Assembly: GCF_904846075.1 (NCBI RefSeq)
Contig: NZ_CAJGZH010000001.1
Span: 1,178,001-1,242,000, forward strand
Source: Psychrobacter glacincola
GTDB lineage: Bacteria > Pseudomonadota > Gammaproteobacteria > Pseudomonadales > Moraxellaceae
DNA length: 64,000 bases
Direction of reading: 5' to 3'
Numbering within the stretch: position 1 is the first letter of the stretch; every line of letters starts with the position of its first letter. This document shows, piece after piece, positions 1 through 9,841 of the stretch. Under the pieces are notes generated by a model. That model was not told where the DNA came from. It did not search any database and saw only the letters and a list, made by a program, of their open reading frames with translations. Both the position numbers and the translations under genes were made by a program.

Positions 1-2
1 AA

Positions 3-1289
3 TTATAGCCCAGCGATTTTACTTTCGCCATCTTCACGATCCAGACCAAATGCGGTATGTAGTGATTTAACAGCTTTTTCTAAATACTGTTCTTGGATAA
101 GGACAGACACTTTGATTTCGCTGGTTGATATCATTTGAATATTGATATTGTTTTCAGCAAGGGTTTGGAACATGAGGCTCGCAACACCAGCATGAGAGCG
201 CATGCCGACGCCGACTAAAGAGACTTTAACGACTTCATCATTAGCCAATATCTCTTTAGCACCGATCTCATCTTTGACTTCATTTTCCAGTACTTTCATG
301 GTTTTGTCCATGTCAGTACGGTTGACAGTGAAAGTAAAGTCGGTGGTGCCGTTAGTAGAGAGGTTTTGCACTATCATATCAATTTCAATATTGGCACGAC
401 CAATCGGGCTTAGGATAGCGGAGGCAATACCAGGATGATCAGGTACACCGCGCACGACTATTTTTGCTTCGTCTCGATTAAAAGCGATACCTGAGATAAT
501 TGCCTGTTCCATATTGTCTCCTTCGTCTATCGTAATTAAGGTGCCGACATTGTCTTGAAATTCTTGGTCGAAGCTACCATCGTTGTTTTCATCAAAGCTA
601 GATAATACGCGCAGTGGTACACCATATTTACCGGCGAATTCTACCGAACGAATCTGTAAAATCTTAGAGCCAAGACTTGCCATCTCTAGCATTTCTTCAA
701 AGGTAATTTTTTCAAGTTTTTTGGCTTTTGAGGTCACACGAGGGTCAGTGGTATAAACGCCATCAACATCGGTATAAATCTGACATTCATCAGCACCCAA
801 GGCAGCAGCAATAGCGACACCTGTGGTATCAGAGCCACCGCGCCCTAATGTGGTCGCGTTGCCTTCGTCATCAATACCTTGAAAGCCTGCGACGATGACG
901 ACATTGCCTGCATCGAGTTGCGCGCGGATATTTTTGTCATCGATGCTTTCGATACGGGCTTTATTGTGGGCATTGTCCGTTTTAATCGCGACTTGACGAC
1001 CAGTAAATGAACGAGCGCCTACACCAAGCTCTTTAATCGCCATAGCAAGTAATGAAATCGATACTTGCTCACCGGTTGAGACCATTTGGTCGTATTCACG
1101 GGGGTCAGGCTGAGTGCTAATTTGGCGTGCTAGATCAATCAAACGGTTGGTTTCGCCGCTCATGGCAGAGACGACAACAACTATTTGATGACCGTTGTCA
1201 TGCCAGCGTTTGACTCGTTTGGCGACGTTTTTGATGCGGTCGATACTGCCCATCGAGGTGCCGCCGTATTTCTGTACTATTAACGCCAT
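3..1289 (-). CDS. lysC: Aspartate kinase
   Basis: Aspartokinase phosphorylates L-aspartate with ATP, the first step of the lysine, threonine, methionine and diaminopimelate pathway in the cytoplasm. The 428-residue protein opens with the nucleotide-binding motif KYGGTS at residues 7-12, has the GRGGSDTT substrate motif near residue 150, and ends in two ACT domains (about residues 265-425), the allosteric module for feedback control. The length fits the monofunctional, lysine/threonine-regulated class. It lies downstream of alaS on the same strand, an order common in gammaproteobacteria, where csrA often follows; that would be beyond the left edge. The stop codon is at the extreme left edge, so the gene is complete. 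Confidence 0.97.
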   Translation of the reverse strand: MALIVQKYGGTSMGSIDRIKNVAKRVKRWHDNGHQIVVVVSAMSGETNRLIDLARQISTQPDPREYDQMVSTGEQVSISLLAMAIKELGVGARSFTGRQVAIKTDNAHNKARIESIDDKNIRAQLDAGNVVIVAGFQGIDDEGNATTLGRGGSDTTGVAIAAALGADECQIYTDVDGVYTTDPRVTSKAKKLEKITFEEMLEMASLGSKILQIRSVEFAGKYGVPLRVLSSFDENNDGSFDQEFQDNVGTLITIDEGDNMEQAIISGIAFNRDEAKIVVRGVPDHPGIASAILSPIGRANIEIDMIVQNLSTNGTTDFTFTVNRTDMDKTMKVLENEVKDEIGAKEILANDEVVKVSLVGVGMRSHAGVASLMFQTLAENNINIQMISTSEIKVSVLIQEQYLEKAVKSLHTAFGLDREDGESKIAGL

Positions 1290-1528
1290 AAAAATCTACC
1301 TATTATTCATTAATGGCCTTTTATTATCATCAATGAGAGCCAGTATGCGGATGTGACGCTCAATCAATGCTTGTATAGATAAAGCCGTATTATAAGAATT
1401 GCGCCCATGCTTTTCGTTTATGTATTCAGTAGTGCTGACTAGGTAATGCACGCACGATGCATATAAACGTTGACCTTTATATCATATCTACGTCACAACG
1501 TTAAGTGCCCGTAGCGCTTAGATACATG

Positions 1529-1559
1529 GCGATTGGTTATAACCGTTATAACCAATCGC
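1529..1559. terminator. Strong palindrome downstream of alaS (possible terminator)
   Basis: A 13-bp perfect inverted repeat (GCGATTGGTTATA and its complement) encloses a 5-bp centre that can itself pair by one or two bases. It lies 55 bp past the alaS stop, between alaS and lysC. The minus-strand reading has no T-run after the hairpin, so classical rho-independent termination is not shown; it may be an attenuator, an RNA-processing stem or a protein site. The rest of the 1290-1614 gap shows no gene. Confidence 0.4.
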
Positions 1560-1614
1560 GTATTTTATGCGTAGTAGACCCAAGTGATGCGCTGTATTCA
1601 TGTTTTTTTCAGGA

Positions 1615-4287
1615 CTAGCTAAGCTGAGTTTCAATCCAAGCAGGTAGGGCGTTGATAACCGCGGTACAGTTGCCAGACTTTGGCGCGCCGCCTTGTGCGT
1701 AATCTGGCTTACCACCACCTTTACCGCCCAGCTCACTTGCCAAATGACGAATGATATCACCAGCTTTTACTTTAGCGGTGACTGATTTTGCCACGCTTGC
1801 AGCTAGGGCTAACTGTTCGTCTTTATCACCAATCAATACAATCACGCTATCAGGAAGTTTAGACTTAATATCGTCCATCAGGGTACGGATAGATTTGCCG
1901 TCGATACCGCTTAAGGTACTGATAAGCACGGGCATGCCTGCGATGGTCTGTACTTCATCGAGTAAATTGGCTGCTTGGGCGCTGGCGATTTTTTGCTCTA
2001 AACGCTCTAGTTGTTTCTCAAGTTCGCGCTGCTTATCCGCCATGGTACGCACGCGCTGTGCCACTTCAGGACGTTTTACTTTTAGCTGACTGGCAAGCTC
2101 GCTCAGCTGTTGTTCACTTTGCTGAATATTTTTAATTGCATTCATGCCAGTGACCGCTTCAATACGGCGGATGCCAGCAGCAATACCTGATTCGCTGGTA
2201 ATTTTTAGCACACCAATATCACCAGTACGTTTAACGTGCAAACCACCGCACAACTCAATAGAGAAGGGCTTGCGCTGACCATCGACAATACTGTCAGTGC
2301 CCATGGTTAAGACGCGAACGTCACTGCCATATTTTTCACCAAATAATGCCATTGCACCTTGTTTCATCGCTTCGTCGATAGACATATTCTCGATGCGAGC
2401 AGGGGTGTTGGCTTGAATTTGCTCATTGACTAAGCGTTCGATACGCGTAATTTCGGCAGTGCTGACGGGCTTGTCATAGGAGAAATCGAAACGTAAGACT
2501 TCGCTTGATACTAGCGAGCCTTTTTGCGTGACCGCGTCGCCCAATACTTCTCTTAATGCCGCATGCAATAGATGCGTGGCAGAGTGGTTTTTGGCACTGG
2601 CTGCGCGAATACTCGACAAGACTTGCGCATCGGCGGTTTGTTTGGTGTTAATGTCGCCCATGGTCACAACACCATAATGGATGATGGCTTGCCCAGATTT
2701 TTTGGTATCTTGCACTTCAAAAACGCCAGTTGCAGTGCGGATTTCGCCAAGCTCACCAACTTGACCACCACCTTCAGCATAAAATGGGGTGCGATCCAAT
2801 ACGACGACGCCTTCCATGCCCTCAGCTAAGCTATCGGCTGGATTGCCATCTTGATACAGCGCATCAATCGTGACGCCTTCTTCTGCAAGCTGCTCATAAC
2901 CGATAAAGGTCGTTGGGTTTTCTACTTGAATGACACTGCTATAATCAACGTCAAATTTGCCAGCATCACGAGCACGCTCACGTTGCGCTTGCATATGCTC
3001 ATCAAATTCAGCTTCATCAATCACAATACCGCGCTCACGAGTGATATCCGCAGTCAAATCGATCGGGAAACCATAAGTATCGTACAGTTTAAATGCGGCT
3101 TCCCCAGATAGCGTGTCGCCATCTTTTAGACCTTCCAGTTCGCTGGCAAGTAGACGCAAGCCTTGTGCCAAAGTTTTGGCAAACTGTGCTTCTTCTTTTT
3201 GAATGGCATTTTCAATGACGCTTTGCTTATCTTTTAACTCAGGATACGCCGTACCCATTTCAGCAACCAAGGGCTCGACCATTTTATAGAAAAACTCACT
3301 GTCAGCACCAAGTTTATTGCCATGACGTACCGCACGACGAATGATACGGCGCAGTACATAACCACGACCTTCGTTGCTTGGAGTAACGCCATCAGCAATC
3401 AAAAATGAAACGGCGCGAATATGGTCAGCGATGACTTTTAATGACGATTGTTGCTGGTTTTCAATCTCTAAAATCTCAGCCGCCGCATCCATCAAATGTA
3501 CAAATAAATCTATCTCGTAGTTGCCATGGACGCCTTGCATGATGGCGCTGATACGCTCAAGTCCCATGCCAGTATCTACGCTTGGCGCTGGTAGCGGTAG
3601 CATAGTGCCATCTTTTTGACGATTAAACTGCATAAAGACGCAGTTCCAAATCTCGATATAACGGTCGCCATCTTCTTCAGGTGTGCCCGGTAGACCGCCT
3701 TCGATATCAGCACCATGGTCATAAAAGACTTCGGTACAAGGACCACAAGGGCCGGTGTCACCCATCGTCCAAAAGTTGTCTGAGGCGTAAGGCGCGCCTT
3801 TATTATCGCCAATACGAATAATGCGCTCGCTTGGGATGCCGATGTCTTTATGCCAAATATCAAAGGCTTCGTCGTCAGTCTCATAAATGGTCACATACAA
3901 GCGATTTTTATCGATTGCTAGCCATTCATCTGAGGTCAAAAACTCCCAAATATAGCAAATACCAGCTTGCTTAAAGTAGTCACCAAAAGAGAAATTACCG
4001 AGCATTTCAAAAAACGTATGATGACGTGCCGTGTAGCCAACATTGTCCAAATCGTTGTGCTTGCCGCCAGCACGTACGCACTTTTGCGACGTCACCGCAC
4101 GGGTATAATCACGTGGCTCCATACCCAAAAACGTTTCTTTAAATTGATTCATGCCGGCATTGGTAAATAGCAATGTCGGGTCATTGTGTGGAATCAAACT
4201 CGATGAGGCGACGGGGGTGTGCTGCTTGCTTATGAAAAAATCGATAAAAGCTTGACGAATATCGGCTGAGCGAAATGGCTGGCTCAC
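1615..4287 (-). CDS. alaS: Alanine-tRNA ligase
   Basis: Class II aminoacyl-tRNA synthetase that charges tRNA(Ala) and edits mischarged serine or glycine. The 890-residue protein begins with the catalytic core (RQAFIDFF near residue 11, then motif 2 and 3 regions). The editing domain carries the zinc-binding HxxxH in HSATHLLH and the C-terminal CGGLH of the same site. A C-Ala/DHHA1 domain follows, rich in GGKGGG near the end. The length is typical of bacterial AlaRS (about 875 residues). It is transcribed toward lysC with a 325-bp gap. Nothing unusual is seen in the frame. Confidence 0.98.
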   Translation of the reverse strand: MSQPFRSADIRQAFIDFFISKQHTPVASSSLIPHNDPTLLFTNAGMNQFKETFLGMEPRDYTRAVTSQKCVRAGGKHNDLDNVGYTARHHTFFEMLGNFSFGDYFKQAGICYIWEFLTSDEWLAIDKNRLYVTIYETDDEAFDIWHKDIGIPSERIIRIGDNKGAPYASDNFWTMGDTGPCGPCTEVFYDHGADIEGGLPGTPEEDGDRYIEIWNCVFMQFNRQKDGTMLPLPAPSVDTGMGLERISAIMQGVHGNYEIDLFVHLMDAAAEILEIENQQQSSLKVIADHIRAVSFLIADGVTPSNEGRGYVLRRIIRRAVRHGNKLGADSEFFYKMVEPLVAEMGTAYPELKDKQSVIENAIQKEEAQFAKTLAQGLRLLASELEGLKDGDTLSGEAAFKLYDTYGFPIDLTADITRERGIVIDEAEFDEHMQAQRERARDAGKFDVDYSSVIQVENPTTFIGYEQLAEEGVTIDALYQDGNPADSLAEGMEGVVVLDRTPFYAEGGGQVGELGEIRTATGVFEVQDTKKSGQAIIHYGVVTMGDINTKQTADAQVLSSIRAASAKNHSATHLLHAALREVLGDAVTQKGSLVSSEVLRFDFSYDKPVSTAEITRIERLVNEQIQANTPARIENMSIDEAMKQGAMALFGEKYGSDVRVLTMGTDSIVDGQRKPFSIELCGGLHVKRTGDIGVLKITSESGIAAGIRRIEAVTGMNAIKNIQQSEQQLSELASQLKVKRPEVAQRVRTMADKQRELEKQLERLEQKIASAQAANLLDEVQTIAGMPVLISTLSGIDGKSIRTLMDDIKSKLPDSVIVLIGDKDEQLALAASVAKSVTAKVKAGDIIRHLASELGGKGGGKPDYAQGGAPKSGNCTAVINALPAWIETQLS

Positions 4288-4451
4288 AGCGGCTCCTTAC
4301 TGGCGAATAGAATTGAGTAAAATAATTTTGCAAACGATTTTAGCACAAACGCCCAAGCTCTTGGTACAAGAGTTACAACGGCTAGGTTATTCTACGCATG
4401 TAGATGCTCGATGGATTTGTAGCGCATCTTAAAGCCAGTTGGTCAAAAAAG

Positions 4452-6257
4452 CTAATTGGTCAAAATCGCCGCATCAGTCTTATCCAGTTTATCTTGTATC
4501 AATGGATTAGACTCAATGACTTGTACTGGCAAGTAGCGTAGCTGTAGCTTAATGGGTAAATACTCAGGGAAATTCTCTGCCATATCTTGAGCAATGACGG
4601 TTTCGATTTGCCGTACATCGTATGAGGTAGGCGTCGTCTCTCCGCGAATGACCGCACGTACGACTTTATTTTCTTCTGAAGTATCAAACTGAGTATTGGT
4701 CAGCACGTTGCCTTTGTCGATAAAGTAGCTATTGATGGCTTCTTTGACGCTACTCTCAAAAACCTGTTGTTTGGCATTGGTCTGTAGGTTGATGGTCAAA
4801 TATGTCCCTAAGCCACCTAACAATAATAACGTCACCGCATTACGCCGTAAAAAGGTCAAATAGGTGCTGGATTTATAATCGTCATCGACCAAACGGCGAA
4901 AGCCTAATAACCAAAGTACTAAAGCATTGGTAAACTGGATAGCAATAATATTGGTTAGCGCCAGTAGCAGTGCCCCAAGTCCAAGCTGCGTCTCGCCATT
5001 GGCAAATAAGATACCACTCGCGGCAAGAGGTGGCACCAATGCAGTGGCTACCGCCACGCCGACCACTGCCACTGATAGGTGCGGTGAAACCATCGCATAA
5101 GCACCAGCAGTACCCCCTGCCAGCGCAATCATTAAATCCATCGAGGTTGGCTGAGTGCGCGATAATATCTCTGCGGTCAGTGGCTGATCTTTGTGTAACC
5201 AGCCGACGATAAAACCAACCAATACCACTAAGGACACACCAACGATAACCGTAATCAGTGATTTACGTAGCAATGGCATACGATGATCAATAATCGCTAA
5301 CGCTATGCCAGTAATGGGACCTAACATCATGGCAACCAACATGGCGCCAATGACGACGGCAGCTGAATTGGTCACTAACCCATAACTGGCGATGATGGCA
5401 GAAAGTATATTCATAATGAAATATATTTTGCTAGGCAGAGCGTTGGCCTCGATTCTGACCCGTACTTCTGGATAGTCTACCTTTTGATTGCTGAATTGCT
5501 CGGCAACAAATTGCTTATAAGACTCCAATTTAGCTTCTTTTTTTTCTTTAATCTCGTCTTCTAGTTCTTCCTGATTATCAACTTTATCTTTCACAGTATT
5601 TTTTACGATAGTGTCATTATTTTTAGGCGTGTCTGGCTGTTTATCAATTGAGGACGGTTTTGCGTTGTTACTATTTGCTTTGCTTTCTTGCTGAGGGTTA
5701 TCAGAGATAGGATAAGTGCTCTGTGCATCAGCGGGGGCACTATCCTCTGCCTCTACCGTTACCTCAGCATCTTCTTGAGAATTTTGCTCGTAAGCGTTAT
5801 ATTCTTCTGCTTGAGCATGTTCTGCTGATACATTTTTTAGATTTTTATGATTGGGCGCTGTTGTCGATTTTAACGATTCATTGGATAGTGGTGTCTCAAG
5901 CCCAGTGATTTCAAGTTTAGTTGTTTCAGACTCATTGTTGGGCTGAGCGGTTTCTAACGTTGCCACTACCTCGTCAGCACCAATGGACTTTATCGCTATC
6001 GTTGTTTCAGGCGGCTGTGCACAAGCCATATCCTCGCCACAGTCATTGTCATCATGAGTCTCTGAGCTTTTTGAAGACTCAGTATGTTCAACAGTGCTAT
6101 CTAGTACAGAGCTATCATCTGCGTCAGTTAGCACCACTTTTTTGTCTGAATAATTGGCCGTGCTTGAGGCATCTTTTATAACTGAAGAATCATTAGAGGG
6201 TTTGTTTTCAGGTGAGGTCATGGCAAATAGCTTTCTTAAAAAGTAAAAGAAAGACAT
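4452..6257 (-). CDS. DUF389 family integral membrane protein
   Basis: Inner-membrane protein of the DUF389 family, whose transport or stress role is not established. The 601-residue protein has an unusually long acidic, Ser/Thr/Asn-rich and probably disordered N-terminal region (about residues 13-240). A Lys/Glu-rich helix follows, then a hydrophobic core of about six to eight membrane segments (about 275-490) containing the conserved GAMLVAMMLGPITG stretch, and a soluble C-terminal domain. Two starts are possible: the ATG at 6257 and an in-frame ATG 12 codons later, which begins MTSPEN. It is divergent from the small gene at 6513, with 255 bp between them. The family call is firm and the function unknown. 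Confidence 0.85.
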   Translation of the reverse strand: MSFFYFLRKLFAMTSPENKPSNDSSVIKDASSTANYSDKKVVLTDADDSSVLDSTVEHTESSKSSETHDDNDCGEDMACAQPPETTIAIKSIGADEVVATLETAQPNNESETTKLEITGLETPLSNESLKSTTAPNHKNLKNVSAEHAQAEEYNAYEQNSQEDAEVTVEAEDSAPADAQSTYPISDNPQQESKANSNNAKPSSIDKQPDTPKNNDTIVKNTVKDKVDNQEELEDEIKEKKEAKLESYKQFVAEQFSNQKVDYPEVRVRIEANALPSKIYFIMNILSAIIASYGLVTNSAAVVIGAMLVAMMLGPITGIALAIIDHRMPLLRKSLITVIVGVSLVVLVGFIVGWLHKDQPLTAEILSRTQPTSMDLMIALAGGTAGAYAMVSPHLSVAVVGVAVATALVPPLAASGILFANGETQLGLGALLLALTNIIAIQFTNALVLWLLGFRRLVDDDYKSSTYLTFLRRNAVTLLLLGGLGTYLTINLQTNAKQQVFESSVKEAINSYFIDKGNVLTNTQFDTSEENKVVRAVIRGETTPTSYDVRQIETVIAQDMAENFPEYLPIKLQLRYLPVQVIESNPLIQDKLDKTDAAILTN

Positions 6258-6512
6258 TATTGTAATGATAAAAAGAGGACAACGTATGGGTTTTTTACCA
6301 CTAAATAGAGCGCAGTGTCATTAAGTAGTAATACTTAAAATAGTAAAATTATGCATCACTAACTTATAACAATAAAAACCTTAACTTTAACAGGGTTTTT
6401 TATGCTTAGTCACCTACTATAGCTGGCTCGCAGGTTTATAGGAAATACTTACTTTCTTTGTGGGTTTAGTGTATAAAGGTACTATATCCACAATAAAAAT
6501 GAGGAATAAGTT

Positions 6513-6725
6513 ATGAACTGGCCATTATTCTCTGTTATCTATTCAATCGCAGCAACCGTTACCATTGGCGTTTTTATGATTGGCGCTTTAGTCACAGGTT
6601 TTAATGAAATACCTCATATCCAAATAGCAGTAGCATTGGGCGTTTTGGTGTCCATCCCTGCAGGCATGTTTTTTACCAAAAAAGTCGGTAGCATTACTGG
6701 TAATGAAGAAGGCTATAAAGCATAA
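6513..6725 (+). CDS. Small two-helix membrane protein, unknown function
   Basis: A 70-residue protein with two predicted membrane segments (about residues 4-28 and 36-54), a short polar turn, and a charged C-terminal tail ending GNEEGYKA. The start is supported by a GAGG Shine-Dalgarno sequence about eight bases upstream. It stands alone between divergent DUF389 and convergent L,D-transpeptidase genes and is closed by a bidirectional terminator. The topology resembles small uncharacterised inner-membrane proteins of proteobacteria. I do not recognise a characterised family, so no function is proposed. Confidence 0.75.
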   Translation: MNWPLFSVIYSIAATVTIGVFMIGALVTGFNEIPHIQIAVALGVLVSIPAGMFFTKKVGSITGNEEGYKA

Positions 6726-6773
6726 AAATGAATAATGTTGTCAATTTAAATCAATAAATCCGATTATCAGCCA

Positions 6774-6806
6774 TAAAAAAAGACCTTGATAGTAAGGTCT
6801 TTTTTT
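6774..6806. terminator. Bidirectional rho-independent terminator
   Basis: The stem AGACCTT/AAGGTCT (6781-6787 with 6794-6800) has a 6-base loop and is flanked by an A-run on the left and a T-run on the right. It can therefore terminate both the plus-strand small membrane gene and the convergent L,D-transpeptidase gene. Confidence 0.88.
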
Positions 6807-6840
6807 ATTCATCATTTATGACTTATTAATTAAGCTCAAT

Positions 6841-8205
6841 TTATTTAAGCTCAACAGTCGCGCCATTTTCGATATTGGCGTAAACCTCTAACACATCCCA
6901 GTTGGTCAAACGCACACAACCTGCAGAGGCTTGGCGACTGATGCCTTCAGGCTTTGGTGAACCATGAATACCATATGAAGGTTTAGATAAGCCCATCCAT
7001 ACGACGCCAACAGGGCTATTTGGTCCTGGTGGTAGCATATGTATTTGTTTGTCTGCGCCTTTACCAACGGTTGCTTTGTACCAAGGCATTTTCACCTTGT
7101 TAATGATTTTAAACGAACCTTGTGGCGATGGTGTGGCATCGCTACCGATTGTCGTTGGGTAAGTAGCCACCAGCTTATCGCCGTTATAAGCATATAATGT
7201 CTTATCGGCTTTATTGGCAACCACACGGTTAATGCGCTGCTTAAGTGGTGTACGGGTATTTAAAACAGTGATGGTTTCGCCCGCTTTATACTGCTTATTT
7301 TTATTCAGCTTATCTAAATAACGCACATCCATATGGAAGCGCTCACCAAACATCTCTTTAATGTCTTGATAGTATAAGCCTTTCATTTTGGACTTGGCTT
7401 CTGAACCTGCAGGTGTGCTAGCAAAGTTGGTCTTAATATCATCTTCAGTGATGGTGTAAGTCACGAGTACCGGTTTATTCGCTGGGATATTTTTATTTAA
7501 CGCATCCCACGTTTTTTGATCCATTTTACCTGTGGCTGGCAGACCTTTCATGGTTTGAAAGTTGATCAGCGCTTTTTTACTGTTCATGCCCCAGCCGCCA
7601 TCGATAGCGCCAGGAGAAGCATGGTTCCAATCAAGCAGTGCCTGCATTTTGATTGTCATTGCCGAGTTAACTTTCATATTCGGTGTCCATGTGGCACCGT
7701 TTACTTGTTTGGCATAATTCGACAAATTCAGCGTGGTATGTTTTTTACCATTAACATCTTCGATGCTTTTGATAGAAGTATCTGCTGGGCTAGTATCAGA
7801 TATGGCTGCGGTAGGGGCAGCGACGGCTTGACCTTCACTAATATCGTCAGTGCTATCAGACTGCACATCCTTACGAGCCAGTTCTTCTACCGTCATGTTA
7901 TCAGCACTGACTGCTTGTTGCGCTGTCTCTACATCGACTTCCTGCTTTTCGTCAATCAGCTGAGTCATACGGTCAGGCATATTAGGCTTTAAAGCAGGCG
8001 TGGCTACGACAGGAGCACGACCATCGATTGAGCTACTGCGATTCTCTTGTACATTAAGGCTGACTTTTTTGGCAATGCTAGGCATTGAGTCAGCGGTTCG
8101 TACTGGTAAGGTGCGCGTATTATCATCAGGTGCGGCAACGGCGCTGACACTGGCAGTAACGACAGCAATTGATATAGCGGTAATAAGAGGCTTCATTTTC
8201 ATCAT
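6841..8205 (-). CDS. Exported L,D-transpeptidase with peptidoglycan-binding domain
   Basis: A YkuD-fold L,D-transpeptidase of the periplasm; the family makes 3-3 peptidoglycan crosslinks or attaches proteins to the wall. I place the start at the ATG at 8205, which gives MMKMKPL followed by a signal peptide ending near VSAVAA; the frame stays open to an ATG at 8280, but that would put 25 polar residues before the signal. A PG_binding_1 domain lies near residues 180-245 (GAIDGGWGMNS is visible). The YkuD domain is at the C terminus, with the catalytic HG...S-x-G-C-x-R pattern in SAGCVRLTNWDV. The region after the signal is Ala/Thr/Ser-rich and low complexity. It is monocistronic and convergent with the 6513 gene. 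Confidence 0.9.
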   Translation of the reverse strand: MMKMKPLITAISIAVVTASVSAVAAPDDNTRTLPVRTADSMPSIAKKVSLNVQENRSSSIDGRAPVVATPALKPNMPDRMTQLIDEKQEVDVETAQQAVSADNMTVEELARKDVQSDSTDDISEGQAVAAPTAAISDTSPADTSIKSIEDVNGKKHTTLNLSNYAKQVNGATWTPNMKVNSAMTIKMQALLDWNHASPGAIDGGWGMNSKKALINFQTMKGLPATGKMDQKTWDALNKNIPANKPVLVTYTITEDDIKTNFASTPAGSEAKSKMKGLYYQDIKEMFGERFHMDVRYLDKLNKNKQYKAGETITVLNTRTPLKQRINRVVANKADKTLYAYNGDKLVATYPTTIGSDATPSPQGSFKIINKVKMPWYKATVGKGADKQIHMLPPGPNSPVGVVWMGLSKPSYGIHGSPKPEGISRQASAGCVRLTNWDVLEVYANIENGATVELK

Positions 8206-8444
8206 ATTGGGATACTTATGGTTATAACTAATGGGGCTATTATGCGCATAATTTGAATGCTTCGCAAACTTTTGACACATCTTTTTTCATTAAAGTCTTG
8301 CCAAACGTCAACCGTTGACGTATTCACTACAGTTGGGCAATAACTGAGCGAGGGTATGCATAAGATGATGCGCTATTCTTACTTACAATCCTCATTATTC
8401 ACATTGTTTTTAGAGCCATTTTTATGAATATAAAACTGCAAAAA

Positions 8445-8474
8445 TTGGCGCAACTTAGCGTTTATGTCTATAAT
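8445..8474 (+). promoter_or_regulatory. Candidate sigma-70 promoter for prmB
   Basis: TTGGCG at 8445-8450 and a consensus TATAAT at 8469-8474 are separated by 18 bases, about 95 bases ahead of the prmB start. This is a motif match only. The remainder of the 8206-8570 gap shows no gene. Confidence 0.45.
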
Positions 8475-8570
8475 GGTGAATAAATTTTTATTTAATAGAT
8501 CGGCTTTTAATAAAAGGCGTTTTAACCCATCCGCATGTAGTCAGTGAACATGTAATCAGCAAGGTGCGAT

Positions 8571-9737
8571 ATGTCAGAAGACCAAACAATGAGCGCAGAA
8601 GAATTTCAAAATCAATACTTCAATGACGATGGTCTAGAGAGTGAAATGGTGTTTGATTTAGAGAGTGGGATTCTGGGTGAAGACGATCAATTTGCCAATT
8701 TGCCTGCAGAATTAGAAGAGGCCCGCGAGCAATTGGTCAGTATTCGTGATTTTATTCGCTTTTCGGTCACCCAGCTCCGTAATTATGATGTGGTCGTTGC
8801 ACAAGGCACCACCGATGAGTTTGCTGAAGCATCCGCCATTGTTTTGCATTCTCTGGCTTTAGACTGGTCAGCCAATGAGCAGATTCTCGATTGTCGCTTG
8901 ACCATCTCAGAGAAGCAGTTGGTACTGAGTTTGTTAGAAGAGCGTATCGCTGAGCGTAAACCATTAAGCTATTTGATTAATTTATCATACTTCTGTGATT
9001 TGCCTTTTTATGTCGATGAGCGTGTACTAATTCCAAGATCGCCTATCGCAGAATTGATTCGTCAGCAGTTCCATCCATATTTTGATGTCAATGAGCTTGC
9101 CAAGCCACTTGGTAAGAGCGTCAACGAGCAGGCTGCTGTATTTTATGATCACGGTTTAGAGGTCAAGCAACTGTCGCAGCCTGAGCGTATTTTAGATTTA
9201 TGCACTGGTTCTGGTTGTATTGCTATTGCACTTGCGACGCGTTTCGTTGATGCGCTGGTTGATGCTGTTGATATTGATAAAAGTGCGCTTGAAGTAGCCA
9301 TGGTTAACGTCGATCATCATGATCTTGGGCATCAGGTTAATGTGATTGAGTCCGATCTGTTTGCTAAGATTCCTGCTGAACACCAGTATGAACTGATCGT
9401 CACCAATCCGCCGTATGTTGATGCGGCTATTATGGCAGAGCTGCCACCTGAATTTTTATATGAGCCAGAGCATGCGCTAGCCGCGGGTCAAGATGGGCTG
9501 GATTTGGTGCATCGTATTTTGTTTGAAGCGCCAGATTATCTGAGCCCTGAAGGCTTGTTAGTTTGTGAAGTAGGTGATAGTGAGTGGGCATTGAAGCAAG
9601 CCTATCCTGAAATTCAGTTTGATTGGTTGAAATTTGCCCACGGTGGTCACGGTGTCTTTGCGATTACTTATGATGAGCTCATGGCGCATCGTGAGCTGTT
9701 CAATGCTTACGTGCAACTGTTAGATAGCATTCAATAG
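8571..9737 (+). CDS. prmB: Ribosomal protein uL3 glutamine N5-methyltransferase
   Basis: SAM-dependent methyltransferase expected to modify a glutamine of ribosomal protein L3. The Rossmann SAM-binding motif LDLCTGSGCIAIALA lies near residues 208-222 and the catalytic NPPY near residues 278-281, followed by the EPEHALAAGQDGLD segment typical of the PrmB/PrmC family. The 388-residue protein is longer than the roughly 310 residues of the E. coli enzyme, with an acidic N-terminal extension of about 40 residues and an insertion before the SAM motif. The start is set by AAGG five to six bases upstream. It precedes aroC, the gene order prmB-aroC being common in gammaproteobacteria; this distinguishes it from prmC. 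Confidence 0.92.
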   Translation: MSEDQTMSAEEFQNQYFNDDGLESEMVFDLESGILGEDDQFANLPAELEEAREQLVSIRDFIRFSVTQLRNYDVVVAQGTTDEFAEASAIVLHSLALDWSANEQILDCRLTISEKQLVLSLLEERIAERKPLSYLINLSYFCDLPFYVDERVLIPRSPIAELIRQQFHPYFDVNELAKPLGKSVNEQAAVFYDHGLEVKQLSQPERILDLCTGSGCIAIALATRFVDALVDAVDIDKSALEVAMVNVDHHDLGHQVNVIESDLFAKIPAEHQYELIVTNPPYVDAAIMAELPPEFLYEPEHALAAGQDGLDLVHRILFEAPDYLSPEGLLVCEVGDSEWALKQAYPEIQFDWLKFAHGGHGVFAITYDELMAHRELFNAYVQLLDSIQ

Positions 9738-9841
9738 AACTGTCAGGTAATAGAGCTATCGAGTACTAGAACTGTTGAGTAATAAAACCATCGAGATTTA
9801 CGCGATACTCAAAAATTGACTTCATTTATTTAAGGATAAAT

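Noticed and set aside
6374..6400. AAAAACC...GGTTTTT inverted repeat between divergent genes
   Set aside because: The stem is short and it lies upstream of both neighbouring genes, so a terminator has nothing obvious to act on; it is likely chance in AT-rich DNA.
7516..7992. 158-codon plus-strand frame opposite the L,D-transpeptidase gene
   Set aside because: It lies wholly antisense to a clear exported enzyme, has no Shine-Dalgarno or family pattern, and reads as shadow sequence.
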